DNA of 64,000 nt, from positions 4,347,501-4,411,500 of the forward strand of contig JAWQUS010000004.1 in assembly GCA_036365455.1 (NCBI GenBank), in the 5' to 3' direction. Shown here piece by piece: positions 21,339-32,077 of this stretch. Positions within the stretch are counted from its first letter, which is position 1. Each line of letters opens with the position of its first letter. A model generated the notes under the pieces. It worked only from the letters and a program-made list of their open reading frames with translations. It did not search any database and was not told the DNA's origin. The position numbers and the translations under genes were made by a program. This DNA is from Macrosoma leucophasiata (taxonomy: Eukaryota; Arthropoda; Insecta; Lepidoptera; Hedylidae).

Positions 21339-21707
21339 ATGCCACTCAGTTAAGATGGAGTTTTGTAATGGTGAAAGAATTTTTGAAATCGGCCTAGTAG
21401 TTTTTGTGTGAAATAGATACATATATATAGATACAATGTGTGAAAACTTTTTAAACATACACAAACACAAATTTTAATGTTTCCTCTTTATATTATTTAT
21501 ATAGACAACGCTTCTTTAAATCGACCTGTAAATACAGATAACTTATCTGTGCCCATAAATAATTGAAAAACTCCGATCTAAATCAAGGTTTTTTTTTAAA
21601 TTTTATTTGAAACTTGTATATAATTAGCTTACTGCAAAGTAGGTATTTACTTAATTAAAAATCAAAATAGACACTTATAATTAAAACATTACCATAAAAC
21701 CTGATAA
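21339..21707. other. AT-rich DNA, nothing recognised
   Basis: No supported feature. Confidence 0.4.
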
Positions 21708-21729
21708 GAAGCATACAATTCACATTGAT
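21708..21729 (-). mobile_element. SINE-A tail fragment at the retroelement 3' junction
   Basis: AAGCATACAATTCACATTGA matches the SINE-A tail region with about two mismatches. It ends where the T-run (the poly(A) tail of the neighbouring retrotransposon) begins. The rest of the SINE was not found on the other side of the retrotransposon. Confidence 0.5.
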
Positions 21730-21766
21730 TATTTTTTTTTTTTTTTATTAAAGCACAACAAAGAAA
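21730..21766 (-). other. 3' UTR and poly(A) tail of the retrotransposon
   Basis: On the minus strand the stop codon is followed by only about 20 bases (TTTCTTTGTTGTGCTTTAAT), then an A-run of roughly 16. TAATAAAA at the start of the run could serve as polyadenylation signal. A tail directly at the insertion point indicates copying from a polyadenylated transcript. Confidence 0.8.
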
Positions 21767-24712
21767 CTAAACCCAATGTGCCACGTCCAGTCCGTCTCCG
21801 CCGTTCAACGTCCCCAACATACTGGCCACGTTACCCCTCTGGATGGCGATGCTAATCCTTTGGGACAGAAAACTACCGGCCCTGCGATCGCCCAGTGCCT
21901 CACAGAGACGTGACGATATCGCCTTTAAAAAAGATTTGGCACTGGGACCCCACGAATCCATTGTTTCGAAGCCTATAGGCATGAACATGTAGCAGTCGGG
22001 TATATCCGTGTATTTTCGCTTTTTAAGTAGCTCCGCTTCGGTAGCTGCTGTGGAAGCCCCCGCACAGGAAGCACGGAGATGTGACGGGGCCAACGTGTCT
22101 ACACACGTGACGTCCCACACCAAACACCTGCCTCGTTCCCACGGAATGAGCGTCGCGCCGTCGGGTCTCTTACCATCAGAGCGAACAATGCCGTTTGGTT
22201 CTAACACTGCCGGCATGTTCGCTGAGACAAGTGCCCGACGAATCACGTCATTCAGAGCGGAGTGGCGTGGTATTCGACCAGCACTCCTCTGGCACGAAAG
22301 GCCATGATGACCAAGCCCGTCCACCTGACGACCGCAGCGGCACATGTGAGGCTGGATCGATCTGAGACCAAGCCGAAGACTCACCGCTAAGGTCAGAGTG
22401 TGTCGGTCTAAAAATGTGCCCACGTTGACCGAAGGGATCGCATTGAGCCACAAACCCGATTCTCTTTCAAAAGAAGCAAGCAGCCGAGCTCGGTCAACAG
22501 TATTGGCACTTTCCGCCAGTAACCTTTCCTGTGCCAGCCTGCACATGGGCTCGTCCCACTGTCTCTGCGAAAATAAGGTTTCGGGGATCTCACCGCCACT
22601 GCGAGAACACCACAAAGATAACGCCTCTGGAAGGTGAGCCACTTCATTACTAATAGGTGAATAGCGCAAAATGCGATCGACGAGTCTCTTACAACTATGC
22701 GCAGAAGCTAAAAACGCGGGCAAAGAGACAGCGGACACACTTCTTACACCAAGCCCCCCAAAACGAACAGGAAGCGCTGCCTGAGCCCAAGCTCCTATCG
22801 AAAGATGACAGTTCAAAACTTTAGACAAAAGTTGAACAATAATACCATCCATGTCCAGTAACAGGTCCTCAAACTTCCACAGATGTGAGCATCTAAGAAC
22901 ATACATACATTGGGGAACAAAAAGACAAAACTTAATTATACACAAAGCTACATGCGGGGATATTTTTAAAAGTCGTTCTGTAGCGCTGGCCAATTTTTGT
23001 TTTTGTTCTGTCACAAAAGTCGGCACTGACTCATCCAGGAGGGGAGCACCCAACAATTGGAGAGAGGCATCCGAAACAACCTGAATATTTGGAGCAACCT
23101 CGTTAAATTTTAAAAAAATCTCGCGGCTCCTTTCCGAAGGTATGGAAGGGTGAATATATAATTCGCATTTTTTAAAATTCAACATGAGACCGATACCTGA
23201 GAATTTAGTAATAATATTATTTAAATCCTCCAGTACCATATCTGGATCACCTCCAATTGTGCCATCATCCAAATACCAGACATTTAAATTTGATTTAAGT
23301 GAGGAAACAACGGGGTGTATCCCGAGACTGAACACCGCTGGTCCAATAGGATCACCCTGTTGACAGCCGACAGATGAATTAATAAGATTTCCCCCATAAA
23401 CAAGCTTAGACTGCCTTAGATAGCATTGCCGCAGGTAGGGATACAAAGAAGGTATATGTTCTCTAGCCTGAGATAAAAGGCAACCACGACTTAAAGAATT
23501 AAAAGCATTATTAATATCGACTTTTAGTAAAATCTGCCCATCCGCATGTTTCAAAAAGGTTCGGGTAGCATGTACCGCAGCTTCGCAGCCGTTTCTGCTT
23601 CCGAAACCCACCTGGGTAGGTTGAAATATGTTTCCCAAGGTAGATGCTATCTGTTTACATGCAATTTTTGAAACCAACCTCCTGAAAGTAGTCCCCACGG
23701 CAATAGGACGAATACCTCCGTCCTTTTTTTTGAATGCACATAGGTTTGCCCCATATAAAATGTCCGTTACCTCCTCATTCACCTTCCCCATTATCATAAG
23801 GTTTGCCAAAGAGGCTAGACTGGAAGCCAATTCCCTGCCAGAGTCACCAATAGAAAAACAAACAAGATCTTTGAGATGTTGAGGGGAGAGGCCATCCAGG
23901 CCGCCACTAGAACCATTTTTGAATGACAAAATAGCACAGATTATATCATCTGTTGATATTGCAGGTGGTGTATCGTCTGCCCGAGATGGGTCCCCCGTCT
24001 CCCCGATGTCATGTAAAGTAGTATTATCTGCCGCTGGGTGCTTTTCTCGCAGCTGTTCAAGAGTCTCTTCACAGACGGGAGCCAGGACATCATTCGAAAA
24101 CAATAGACGACTGGCACCACTGATATCTCCATCACCAACCTTCTCCTCCACTTTCTTAAAAATATAGCGAGTCTGACGCGTAGGCGACAGCGGTGGCTTA
24201 CTATTAAAATTTTGCGGCGAGGGAAGAGTGGGGTTGACACAATTATTCTTCAGTTTTTGAGTTAAACTCAATTTTTTGACTTGTGACCTGTCAATATTGA
24301 GGTGCCTGTACGCAAAAGTAAAAAGGTCTTCCCACACACCATTGTTATTCAATGATACCACTCTATCTAAATGTGATTTCAAGGCTATAGCTACAGCAAT
24401 CCGAGCGCCCCGCGGTATACGTTTGACAAGGGGGATATTAACCTTGAGATTGCTAAGTTTCTGCCATAAAGGTAAAACAGCTCCTGAAGATGGAGGGCCA
24501 TGAGACTGTGGAGATGGTGGAGTGTTGTCAGATATAGGGCGAGATTTGGACGGACTAGATTTATGGACTTTAGCTTTATGAATATTTAAAGCTTTTTGGG
24601 ATCGAAAATACCGTGGCAAATCTATGCAAAGGTCACATTTAAAATGCAATCCTTGAGATAGACTTACTGCTTGACTGTCAATTGAAGGATGAGGCAATAC
24701 TGGTTGAGACAT
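21767..24712 (-). CDS. Non-LTR retrotransposon protein: RT plus restriction-like endonuclease
   Basis: This intact 981-residue ORF begins MSQPVLPHPS. A C2H2 finger (C26, C29, H45, H50) would bind target DNA or RNA. Basic, proline-rich sequence follows. The reverse transcriptase spans about 260-560: GLDGLSPQHL at 271-280, catalytic D399 in KVDINNAFNS, QQGDPIGP at 451-458, and YLDD at 480-483 with both aspartates. The C-terminal third has a zinc knuckle C791-x1-C793-x8-H802-x4-C807, then RPD (849-851), WDVT (866-869) and KKRKY (897-901). This is the PD...D...K pattern of the restriction-like endonuclease in R2-type elements. Such proteins nick target DNA and prime reverse transcription at the nick. 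YLDD in place of the usual YADD and the sequence RPDG/WDVTC suggest a lineage distinct from canonical R2; the clade is not determined. No stop or frameshift is present and all catalytic residues are kept, so the copy may be young. A domesticated host gene is the alternative. Confidence 0.93.
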   Translation of the reverse strand: MSQPVLPHPSIDSQAVSLSQGLHFKCDLCIDLPRYFRSQKALNIHKAKVHKSSPSKSRPISDNTPPSPQSHGPPSSGAVLPLWQKLSNLKVNIPLVKRIPRGARIAVAIALKSHLDRVVSLNNNGVWEDLFTFAYRHLNIDRSQVKKLSLTQKLKNNCVNPTLPSPQNFNSKPPLSPTRQTRYIFKKVEEKVGDGDISGASRLLFSNDVLAPVCEETLEQLREKHPAADNTTLHDIGETGDPSRADDTPPAISTDDIICAILSFKNGSSGGLDGLSPQHLKDLVCFSIGDSGRELASSLASLANLMIMGKVNEEVTDILYGANLCAFKKKDGGIRPIAVGTTFRRLVSKIACKQIASTLGNIFQPTQVGFGSRNGCEAAVHATRTFLKHADGQILLKVDINNAFNSLSRGCLLSQAREHIPSLYPYLRQCYLRQSKLVYGGNLINSSVGCQQGDPIGPAVFSLGIHPVVSSLKSNLNVWYLDDGTIGGDPDMVLEDLNNIITKFSGIGLMLNFKKCELYIHPSIPSERSREIFLKFNEVAPNIQVVSDASLQLLGAPLLDESVPTFVTEQKQKLASATERLLKISPHVALCIIKFCLFVPQCMYVLRCSHLWKFEDLLLDMDGIIVQLLSKVLNCHLSIGAWAQAALPVRFGGLGVRSVSAVSLPAFLASAHSCKRLVDRILRYSPISNEVAHLPEALSLWCSRSGGEIPETLFSQRQWDEPMCRLAQERLLAESANTVDRARLLASFERESGLWLNAIPSVNVGTFLDRHTLTLAVSLRLGLRSIQPHMCRCGRQVDGLGHHGLSCQRSAGRIPRHSALNDVIRRALVSANMPAVLEPNGIVRSDGKRPDGATLIPWERGRCLVWDVTCVDTLAPSHLRASCAGASTAATEAELLKKRKYTDIPDCYMFMPIGFETMDSWGPSAKSFLKAISSRLCEALGDRRAGSFLSQRISIAIQRGNVASMLGTLNGGDGLDVAHWV

Positions 24713-25061
24713 TATGCTTAACTATCGACACACGAAAAATTTACAAGAAGATACGGGTTATATTAATAATACATTTAAAAGCAGCAGAACTTTATAAAAG
24801 TAATAGGTAGGTACCAAAGTTACAATCATAATAGGTAGGTAATTGAATACGACACATACCCAATAATTATTCCTACCACCTAATGTATTTAATTATAATG
24901 ATAATGTATTATATCTAACATGAAATAATTTTATACAAGGAAAAAAAAAAATCAATCAATGTACCTGATAAAAATAAAAAGATTGTGTCTAAATAAAAAA
25001 AAACACCAAAACATTCAAATTAATAATAAAACATGTCTTATCCTTTTGTATTTTAGGTCAA
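24713..25061 (-). other. Probable 5' UTR of the retrotransposon
   Basis: AT-rich, non-coding sequence immediately 5' of the ORF (minus strand), with scattered AGGTAGGTA motifs. It lies between the ORF start and the tandem units at 25062-25385. The 5' end of the element could not be located. Confidence 0.35.
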
Positions 25062-25400
25062 AATGTAAAATAAAAAGTACATAGGTATATTATACTGTCA
25101 ACAGTTCTAATAATAAATGACATAAATTAAAAAGAAAACCGATCAAAATTAACTTAGACAAAAAAAAAAAAAAATATATTACAAAAATGTTAATGTCCTT
25201 AGAAAATTCCATTACACTGCAATGTTAAATGGAAAGTACATATAACGACAGCAATTCTAACAATGTCATAAATTAAAAATAAAATTTAAAAACAAAACTA
25301 AAACCGATCAAAATTAAATTAGACAAAAAAATAATAATAATGATTATAAAAATGTTAATGTCCATTGTAAAATCCATTACACTGCGATGTTAAAAAAAAA
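25062..25400 (-). repeat. Two diverged ~160-bp tandem units upstream of the retrotransposon ORF
   Basis: Unit 1 (25062-25220) and unit 2 (25221-25385) share AAAGTACATA, GACATAAATTAAAAA-like, AACCGATCAAAATTAA, AAAATGTTAATGTCC and CCATTACACTGC in the same order. Spacings are 159 and 165 bases. A third unit begins GATGTTAAAA at 25386 and is cut short. They lie about 350 bases 5' of the ORF start on its coding strand. They may be promoter monomers of the element, as known in some LINEs, but this is inference. Confidence 0.7.
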
Positions 25401-26090
25401 AAATATAATTAAATGTAAACTTGTATGTAATTGAAGGCACCATTAGGATGCTGTGTAGGTTTTAATTCAGTTCTCATTTCATTGTCACTGATGTTCTATT
25501 TTCGAATCGGTATTCTATGCGCCAGAATGTTCTGACGCCCTTTGCGTGTACTACATCTACAAAACTTTACATACCGTTAACAAGGCAGGTGGCAGACAAA
25601 TATGTACTTTAAGCAATCCACATACAGTTATTTTGCGCTATTCCGAGATGCAAATCTAAGTTTGCCGATTCCAGTAAGTAAGGGCATTGAAGGTGTTATT
25701 TTTACTGTGGAATTGATGATTTATTTATAAAGCGGATTGCACACGTGAGAATACCAGAGCGAATTTCAAATGCAGCTTGATCGCTGGCTTAATAATTTCG
25801 ATCGTGACTGATTTATGTGAACTTAAGTTTTACGAATTTTGTCGTTATTATATATATCAATAGAAAATAATTAACAGACAGACGGAGGGATAGCGGAGGG
25901 TCCTGTTACCCGTTTACCCCTTTGGCAGAGAATATGTAATAATTCTAAGCTTGGATACGGAACCCCAAACACGATCTCTCAGTTCGAGTTCTCTCTTCGG
26001 TTACCTACTTTTACTTTAACCATGTACGACAATTTCGTTCCATATTTGTAGCGCTATCCCAAACTCACGCTTTACCGAAAAATTTGAAAT
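25401..26090. other. Non-coding DNA with one Repeat M copy
   Basis: Repeat M half-copy GCAGAGAATATGTAATAATT at 25926-25945. Otherwise nothing recognised. Confidence 0.4.
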
Positions 26091-26386
26091 AGGTATAATT
26101 GACAATTATTCAAAGAGCATAGTCATGACTTTAAATTCCTAGTCCACAAAGGATTAAGGCCATTAAATAACAAAAGTGCGGTCAAAGCAGTATGTAGAAG
26201 TGAATGCGTTTCGACGTTTTGTTTATTTTGGTATAATTGGTATAAATAGGTATAATTGACAATTATTCAAAAAGCATAGTCATGACTTTAAATTCCTAGT
26301 CCACAAAGGATTAAGGCCATTAAATAACAAAAGTGCGGTCAAAGCAGTATGTAGAAGTGAATGCGTTTCGACGTCTTGTTTATTTT
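26091..26386 (+). repeat. Recent direct duplication, 139 bp twice
   Basis: 26091-26229 and 26248-26386 are almost identical (AGGTATAATTGACAATTATT through GAATGCGTTTCGACGT). I count about two differences: AAAGAGC/AAAAAGC and GTTTTG/GTCTTG. The period is 157 bp, with a short GTATAATTGGTATAAAT linker that repeats the unit start. It is unlike any dispersed family here and is most simply a local tandem duplication. Confidence 0.9.
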
Positions 26387-27499
26387 TATCGTATCAAGAC
26401 TGTTGTAGGTTTATTTTAAATGCCACAAGTTCTGTTAGTGTCGTTAATTTGGAATAGTTCGCTCGTTTCTTATAACGTGCCAATCTTATTTTGTGACTTT
26501 GTAAGTGGTTATCCTTAAAAACATAGGATTGCCATGATGGTCGCCAACCTTCGTAGAGAAATGGCACTATAAGAAAAATAATAGTAACCAACCCTTAAAG
26601 TAATTTTTATGGTTCGTGAGTGAATAGTGCCTCTAGAAGTCTGGATATCCTACAAAAAAGATGCAGATGTATATACCTAAAGATTTATTTTATAGTGTCG
26701 CATCTGGTATCTGGTACCTAATTCTCATCGTATTGCAACTGAACTGATTCATTTTCTTTCTAGCATAGGACTCACGCTTTGGTTAAAGCAAGAAAGTGCA
26801 TCGATTTAATAAGAATAGGTTCCAGTGGCTCAAGATTTCCCAGAAGGCACCTATGTGCCAGACAATATGGGATTGAAAATTAATGAGGTAATGCTATGGT
26901 TTCTGCGCCCTCACGATCAACATCAATCAGCCAAGACGTCCACACAAGACCGAAACCTCCGGTTCGTTTAAAGAACTCGCCCTCATTCATTTAGAAATAA
27001 AACTTATGAGATAGCCTCAGTGGCTTGGAAGAAATACATTACTATTAGCTTTCAGAGAATCTCCTGAGTGGGAAGAAAGTAATATTGGGCTTATTCCAAT
27101 CAGAAATTTGTCTTTTGATTTCTTACCAATTGTAAATATCCATCCATCACATCTTCCACAGGTTCCCTGAGATTCCTTGAATTTTATTAGCACTAATATT
27201 ACTATGGACTTATTTGTGTCCAATGATACTTGACACTAGTTTTTATTCGGAGTAATCAGCCATGCGTTGCATAATGATCTTACGATGCTTTTAAGATGGT
27301 CGCAAACTAAATAATATTTACGACATACATACTCGTATGATATCATCTGCAAGTAGATTATTGATCTCACTGCCATTATAAGAAGACAGCAGTGGCGGTT
27401 TAAGATAATATTAGAGGGTTGACCATTTTACGCGATGGTGAAATTTGTGCAAAAATATAGGTCCCTGGTGAAAGCAGCTTTGGAATATTATCTGGAGAA
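26387..27499. other. Non-coding DNA, nothing recognised
   Basis: Short open frames on the minus strand (26394-26591, 27017-27223) have no recognisable motif. Confidence 0.4.
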
Positions 27500-27840
27500 C
27501 CCAAGGAACATTTCTCGGCAGTCGAGATCATTTTGCTCCCTCTCGCGCCGTATTCTTGAGGATCGCGACCCCCTTCACAGTTCCAATTTTTTTCATGATT
27601 GTTCGCCACCCAGTGGCAACTTATCTAGTCTCGTGAATCTGACTGTCAAGTGAAAAAAATTAGAGTAGGCTCAATTGCTTGCAGCACAGAATGTCTGAAG
27701 TATATCCGTGCCCGTGACACGGATTTTATGGGTCCAGCGCATAGGGCCACGTCCGCGTTGTCTTTTCCTCTGGATCTTCCCCGTGACGACAATCTTCTTA
27801 AGATTGCTACCGTCTTTTCGTGCTTGAGCCTCTTAGTTGT
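27500..27840 (-). pseudogene. Decayed LINE ORF, C-terminal part
   Basis: Read on the minus strand, 27680-27830 gives LKKIVVTGKIQRKRQRGRGP and then MRWTHKIRVTG. This is the GK..GKR.RGR.P.RW pattern found near the C-terminus of many endonuclease/RT LINE proteins. A second stretch near 27540-27600 in another frame reads GGRDPQE, compatible with the end of such proteins. Stops and frame changes separate the two. The family, perhaps RTE-like, is inferred from the pattern only. Confidence 0.5.
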
Positions 27841-28397
27841 CTCAGCGTTATTAAAGATATGCTGCCAGCAATTGCGTAACGTAAGCGTAGCGTAAGCGTA
27901 ACTTAAAATTTAAAGTGCAATTGAACATTGAACACGAACGGCCTTGCTTAATTGGATTGTAGACGGTTCGTCTTCAGACGTACGTAGTCTACTGCTCCTA
28001 GTAATCAAATATAATCAGCAAAAAAGCCTATACGACACACTACTACACCATTCGGCAATTATTCCCAGTTAGAGGCACGAGTCACGACACCCGAGCTATG
28101 GAAGGTGAGCCTAATATGTAATACCTATGTGAAAAGGGAGGATCCTCCGGCCAGGCAAGGTGTTTTTCGCCTGGCGGCCCAACGGCTGACGTTAGGAAGT
28201 TGTATATACGCCAACTCTTGAGAAATCTTCGTATGTGCGATGTAATTCGATTGCACGCCATCTACCGTACTAGACAAGTACTGTGAGGTTTCGTCTGTAT
28301 CCCACTCGTTGGCGCCTTAATGTAGTGGACTACATGTCTGTAGCTACACCTATAATAATCTTGTACGTTTGGACATATCTAATACTTGGTGGACTTC
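27841..28397. other. Non-coding DNA, small TAAGCG repeat
   Basis: GTAACGTAAGCGTAGCGTAA at 27877-27900 is a short imperfect tandem repeat. Nothing else is recognised. Confidence 0.35.
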
Positions 28398-28467
28398 GGT
28401 AGCTCAATTGAGAGAGTGGCTGGACTAGAAATCCCAGTGGTCACGTGTTCAAGCCCCGCCTTTTTCC
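28398..28467 (+). repeat. tRNA-like SINE head or tRNA relic
   Basis: GGTAGCTCAATTGAGAGAGT resembles a tRNA D-arm and A-box. GTGTTCAAGCCCCGCC is a weak B-box, correctly spaced. The T-stem does not pair well and the anticodon stem has a mismatch, so a working tRNA is unlikely. Confidence 0.4.
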
Positions 28468-29269
28468 TTTCATTTTTCTTTAAAAATTATCTAATGCAAT
28501 TTGGAAAATATCTCTTGACTCTTCGACCCAGAAACTTAAGGCCGTAAGTGCCGTGTGTAGTAGTAAATAGTAACACCTACAATTAGTAATATGCATTTAG
28601 ATTGCCATGAAAGTTCGGAATTCAAATAAAACAAAAATATGAGTCGATGAATGAAATACAACGTAATTATGATGTACATTTGGCCCTTTGCCAAAAAAAA
28701 AAACAAAAATAAAGTACAATGTTATTTGAGCGTTATGTTTTTCTCGCCTATTAATTAAATTAATTAGTGAATTTAAAAGTAATCGCACGGCTATCGTCAA
28801 ATAATATATTTTTTTATACATTTTTGGCCAGCTTCTGCACTTTTAAGTATTTATTTCTTAAAGTTTTATCAATTCTTGTGAAGGCAGCGTCATATGTGAA
28901 TTATCTTTAAACAATAGCCTATTTTTTATCTTAGGTATTTTAAAGCATTTGTATGCATAGAAAATCTTATAGTGATGTCATTGATAGAAGAGTTACATAA
29001 CAGTGTGAGATATTGAAAGATAATAATATGCAAATAAATGGACGCTACAAATGCTAGTGTAGGTAATACAAAGTAATAGAAGGAACGTAATATTAATAAA
29101 GTGTCAAGTGTCTCATAAACACCTAAGAAGACGGATGGAGGTCCATATTAAGTACAGCACCATTTTTCTTGACGACTAGTAACCTAATTTTTCTTATTGA
29201 TAATTAAGTCATTTGATAATACGAGTATAACATTCCTTCTACAGCGTAAATTTACTGTAATTCATATTA
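28468..29269. other. AT-rich DNA, nothing recognised
   Basis: No supported feature. Confidence 0.4.
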
Positions 29270-29671
29270 GGCTAGTTGACACTTTTTTAACCAAGCCTCA
29301 AGTTATGTCATGTTAATTTCAATATTTTTTTAAACTTTTATTTTTTACATCTACTTTACATGAACGGATGAAAACGTTGTCATCTATGGTGGCATTTGAC
29401 GTCACTAGTTTAGTAAACGAAACCTAAAATGACAACAAGTGACATGTGGATGACGCGTTGACATTGGTTTGTTTACAACCTGTATGACGTCATATCCTCA
29501 CAATATGGCGTATAAGCGTTTAATGAATTTAAAATTAGTGATTAAAAAAAAAATTTTTTTATTCAAATATTAGTTATCCGTGATTTTATTAATAAAAAGC
29601 AATATTAATATTATGAAATCAAATACTACAAGAAATATTTCATTATTATTATTGTCACAGGTCAACTAGCC
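29270..29671. mobile_element. Putative ~400-bp MITE, short inverted ends
   Basis: GGCTAGTTGAC at the left and GTCAACTAGCC at the right are perfect 11-base inverted repeats 400 bp apart. The interior is AT-rich and non-coding with a GTCACTAG / TGACGTCA-rich middle. No target duplication is evident. Confidence 0.4.
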
Positions 29672-30257
29672 TCTACATTATAATGTGTTGGTTGGCAAAA
29701 TTTCTATAATATTTTACTCCATCTACTACCATGTTTATATTAAGTACAATGAATTGTTGAATGCTCAAAACATTTTTAAAATGCGTACCATGAAGACTAT
29801 CATAAATTGATATATTGGTCCTCATTCCCGCGTAAACTATGCTAACATACTTTCGATGCGTCAACGACAGTCAACGTACATTAGAGTGCTTTTACTGTTA
29901 AAAGGAGTTGTTATTACATTAACATTTTCGTATAACTGACTCATGATAACATAGACGGCTTGGACACATTAGAAACGAGACTGTTTGCTGCCGGCAAAGT
30001 AGCAGCATACTTACTGACAAAGATTTTAATCTATTTTAACTATTTTGAAAGGGGTTTTCGACAAGCTACCATTACCACCACCACGTTATTATCACTCACG
30101 TTAAACATATCAATATTCTCAATACCATTTTCTAAATTATGAAATATTTATATTTATTTATTTCATTACATTATTCCAAAGTCTTAGGAATCGAGAATGA
30201 TGAAGGTAGACGAGGCACGAGAGGTTTGTCAGGACCAGGATATCTGGCGCTCTACAC
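29672..30257. other. Non-coding DNA, nothing recognised
   Basis: No supported feature. Confidence 0.4.
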
Positions 30258-30311
30258 TCTCTGCCTACCCCGTTAGGGATCTGGCGTGAAGATACATACA
30301 TACATACATAC
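30258..30311 (+). mobile_element. SINE-B 3' end with (ATAC)n tail
   Basis: CTCTGCCTACCCCGTTAGGG and TCTGGCGTGAAGATA lead into five ATAC repeats. This shows the microsatellite tail of SINE-B, on the strand opposite to 12036-12102. Confidence 0.55.
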
Positions 30312-30324
30312 ATTATTCAAAACT

Positions 30325-30380
30325 AAAAACTGCGGAACCATACACTGCGCGTGGCCGACACGCACTTGACCGGTTTTTTG
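30325..30380 (+). repeat. Repeat L 3' end fragment
   Basis: GCGGAACCATACACTGCGCG followed by ACACGCACTTGACCGGTTTTTT is the end of a common lepidopteran repeat (recollection). Its starting part is seen at 42045-42340. Confidence 0.45.
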
Positions 30381-30439
30381 CATTCAATTAACTACACTTT
30401 CCCATAGTAACATGACAGCTGACGTGTAAACGTCTTACT

Positions 30440-30850
30440 AAAAATCTGTCAAATCAATTTAAAAACGGAATCGGCTGTTTATTCACGATGTCTACTCTAT
30501 ATTGATTTCATTGCTAAAATCGTATTGAAGATGTGGTTGCATGTTCAGATATCTCAACAAGCAGTTTAGAATCTCAAGACAATAAACGCGGCAATCCAAA
30601 AACGTCATATCGGCCAGTTATACGTCAATCATGTAACAGTGACATTTGCAATCATTTCCCCGGCGGGTTATCGTCTGGAGGAAGTTATGATATATTGGCA
30701 CTGATATTGTGATATAACCGATCTGACTCATTCTAGGACTAGCACGATTTTGTCTGAGTAGGCGTGTTTTGCATAACGAGATTAATATTTCGAGAAAACA
30801 CCGGCCGGTAACGTTTTTTAAAAAACAGCCGGTTCCGTTTTTAAATTTGT
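30440..30850. repeat. Repeat N, two inverted pieces
   Basis: CTGTCAAATCAATTTAAAAA with CGGAATCGGCTGTTT (30445-30481) is echoed in inverted form by AACAGCCGGTTCCGTTTTTA (30824-30843). A direct copy lies at 62938-62970. The 350 bp between the two pieces show nothing recognisable, so this may be a transposon with such ends or two separate fragments. Confidence 0.4.
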
Positions 30851-30857
30851 TTGAAAC

Positions 30858-31143
30858 TTTTTTTTAAGTAATGGATGTGGTCAACAAGCATGCAGTTCAC
30901 ATTGCTGTTAAGTGGTGACTGCAGCCAATAGACACCCACACAAAGACCAAGGTTAAAATGCAGATGCGTTACCACTCCTGAGGCCTAAGGTGTTATGCCT
31001 CTGTGCCGGAATGTACAGGGCCGTAGATTACCACCTGACCGGAACACGATAGTGCTGAACACTACCATTTAGCGGCAAGTATATTAGGTAATGCGGTGGT
31101 GCCTGTGCCCGCGAGCTCCGGTCACTGGAACTCTACCACCAGT
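30858..31143 (-). mobile_element. SINE-A copy, full length
   Basis: T-run, then GGTCAACAAGCATGCAGTTC, ACCTGACCGGAACACGATAG and the head ending GGAACTCTACCACCAGT. It is one of the least diverged copies. Confidence 0.85.
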
Positions 31144-32077
31144 AAAAACTACTAACTGAAACAATTCTACTAATCGGAGTGTCCTGTCTATAGAGAAGAC
31201 ACAAAACAAACAATCGGTACCGTTTTAAAATATATTTGACAGATATTTGTATGAGATATATTCTACTAAGCGGGTTGTCCTGTCTAGTACTGATAGGTCA
31301 ATGGTTTTACATCAGTAATTCGTTCTTATGCTTTTTTACGTTGGCAAACGAGCATGATATTTATTTAATGACATGCGAATATCACAACTTATAAAAAAAA
31401 CATCCACGGAAGAATAATAATAGGTAGGTAAACTTAGGTTGCTGATTAGGTTGTTGCTGCTGCTCTACATAGGTAGGTACCACACATGAAGCTATAGATA
31501 AAAATTGAGAAAACATACCAAATACCTATTTGGAGTCCGGTAAAACTATCGCTACGCTATCCCCATTAATGAAGACCCATTTTTCATTCTGATGTATAGT
31601 AAAAATAAGAGGAGATACCTGATTACACCACATACAGAGAGATCTGATCACAGATGTAGCCGGTATTTGACTCACTACCTAAGAATAAGCGTGTAAGTGT
31701 GTAGGCGTATAAAGATGTTGCATTTACGTTAGAAAAACGGTAGAAGACACGCGGCGACCCAGGTCCTTATTCTAAATTGAAGCAAAGGGTTTTCTTTTTA
31801 TTTATCTATTTAGTAATATGGGACCTTGAGTTTTCTAGTAAGGGATGACCATGTGAGTGAAGCGCACTCAACCATTCTTTATCTCAATGACATTACATGT
31901 ACATGACAAACAGATGTCAATTATTCAAATTTAAATCCAGTTGAAATCCGATAGGTTTTGAGATAAATGATCGGTGCGTTTCTAGTTTAGTTCCATCTTG
32001 TAAATGTTAGTGATGACGTATGTCCGACATCGCACTATCTTAGACCTTGATATTGAATTGCATTGTTATCATAATCT
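31144..32077. other. Non-coding DNA, nothing recognised
   Basis: A SINE-A-like scrap (GTTGGCAAACGAGCATGAT) at about 31339-31357 is too short to call. No other feature. Confidence 0.4.

Noticed and set aside
20872..21411. Three long overlapping plus-strand open frames (151-179 codons) of Phe/Ser/Leu.
   Set aside because: They are translations of the CTTTT repeat in all three frames.
22008..24503. Several open frames on both strands within the retrotransposon coding region.
   Set aside because: They are shadows of the 981-residue frame and show none of its domain motifs.
28398..28467. Functional tRNA gene.
   Set aside because: The T-stem does not pair and the anticodon stem has a mismatch.
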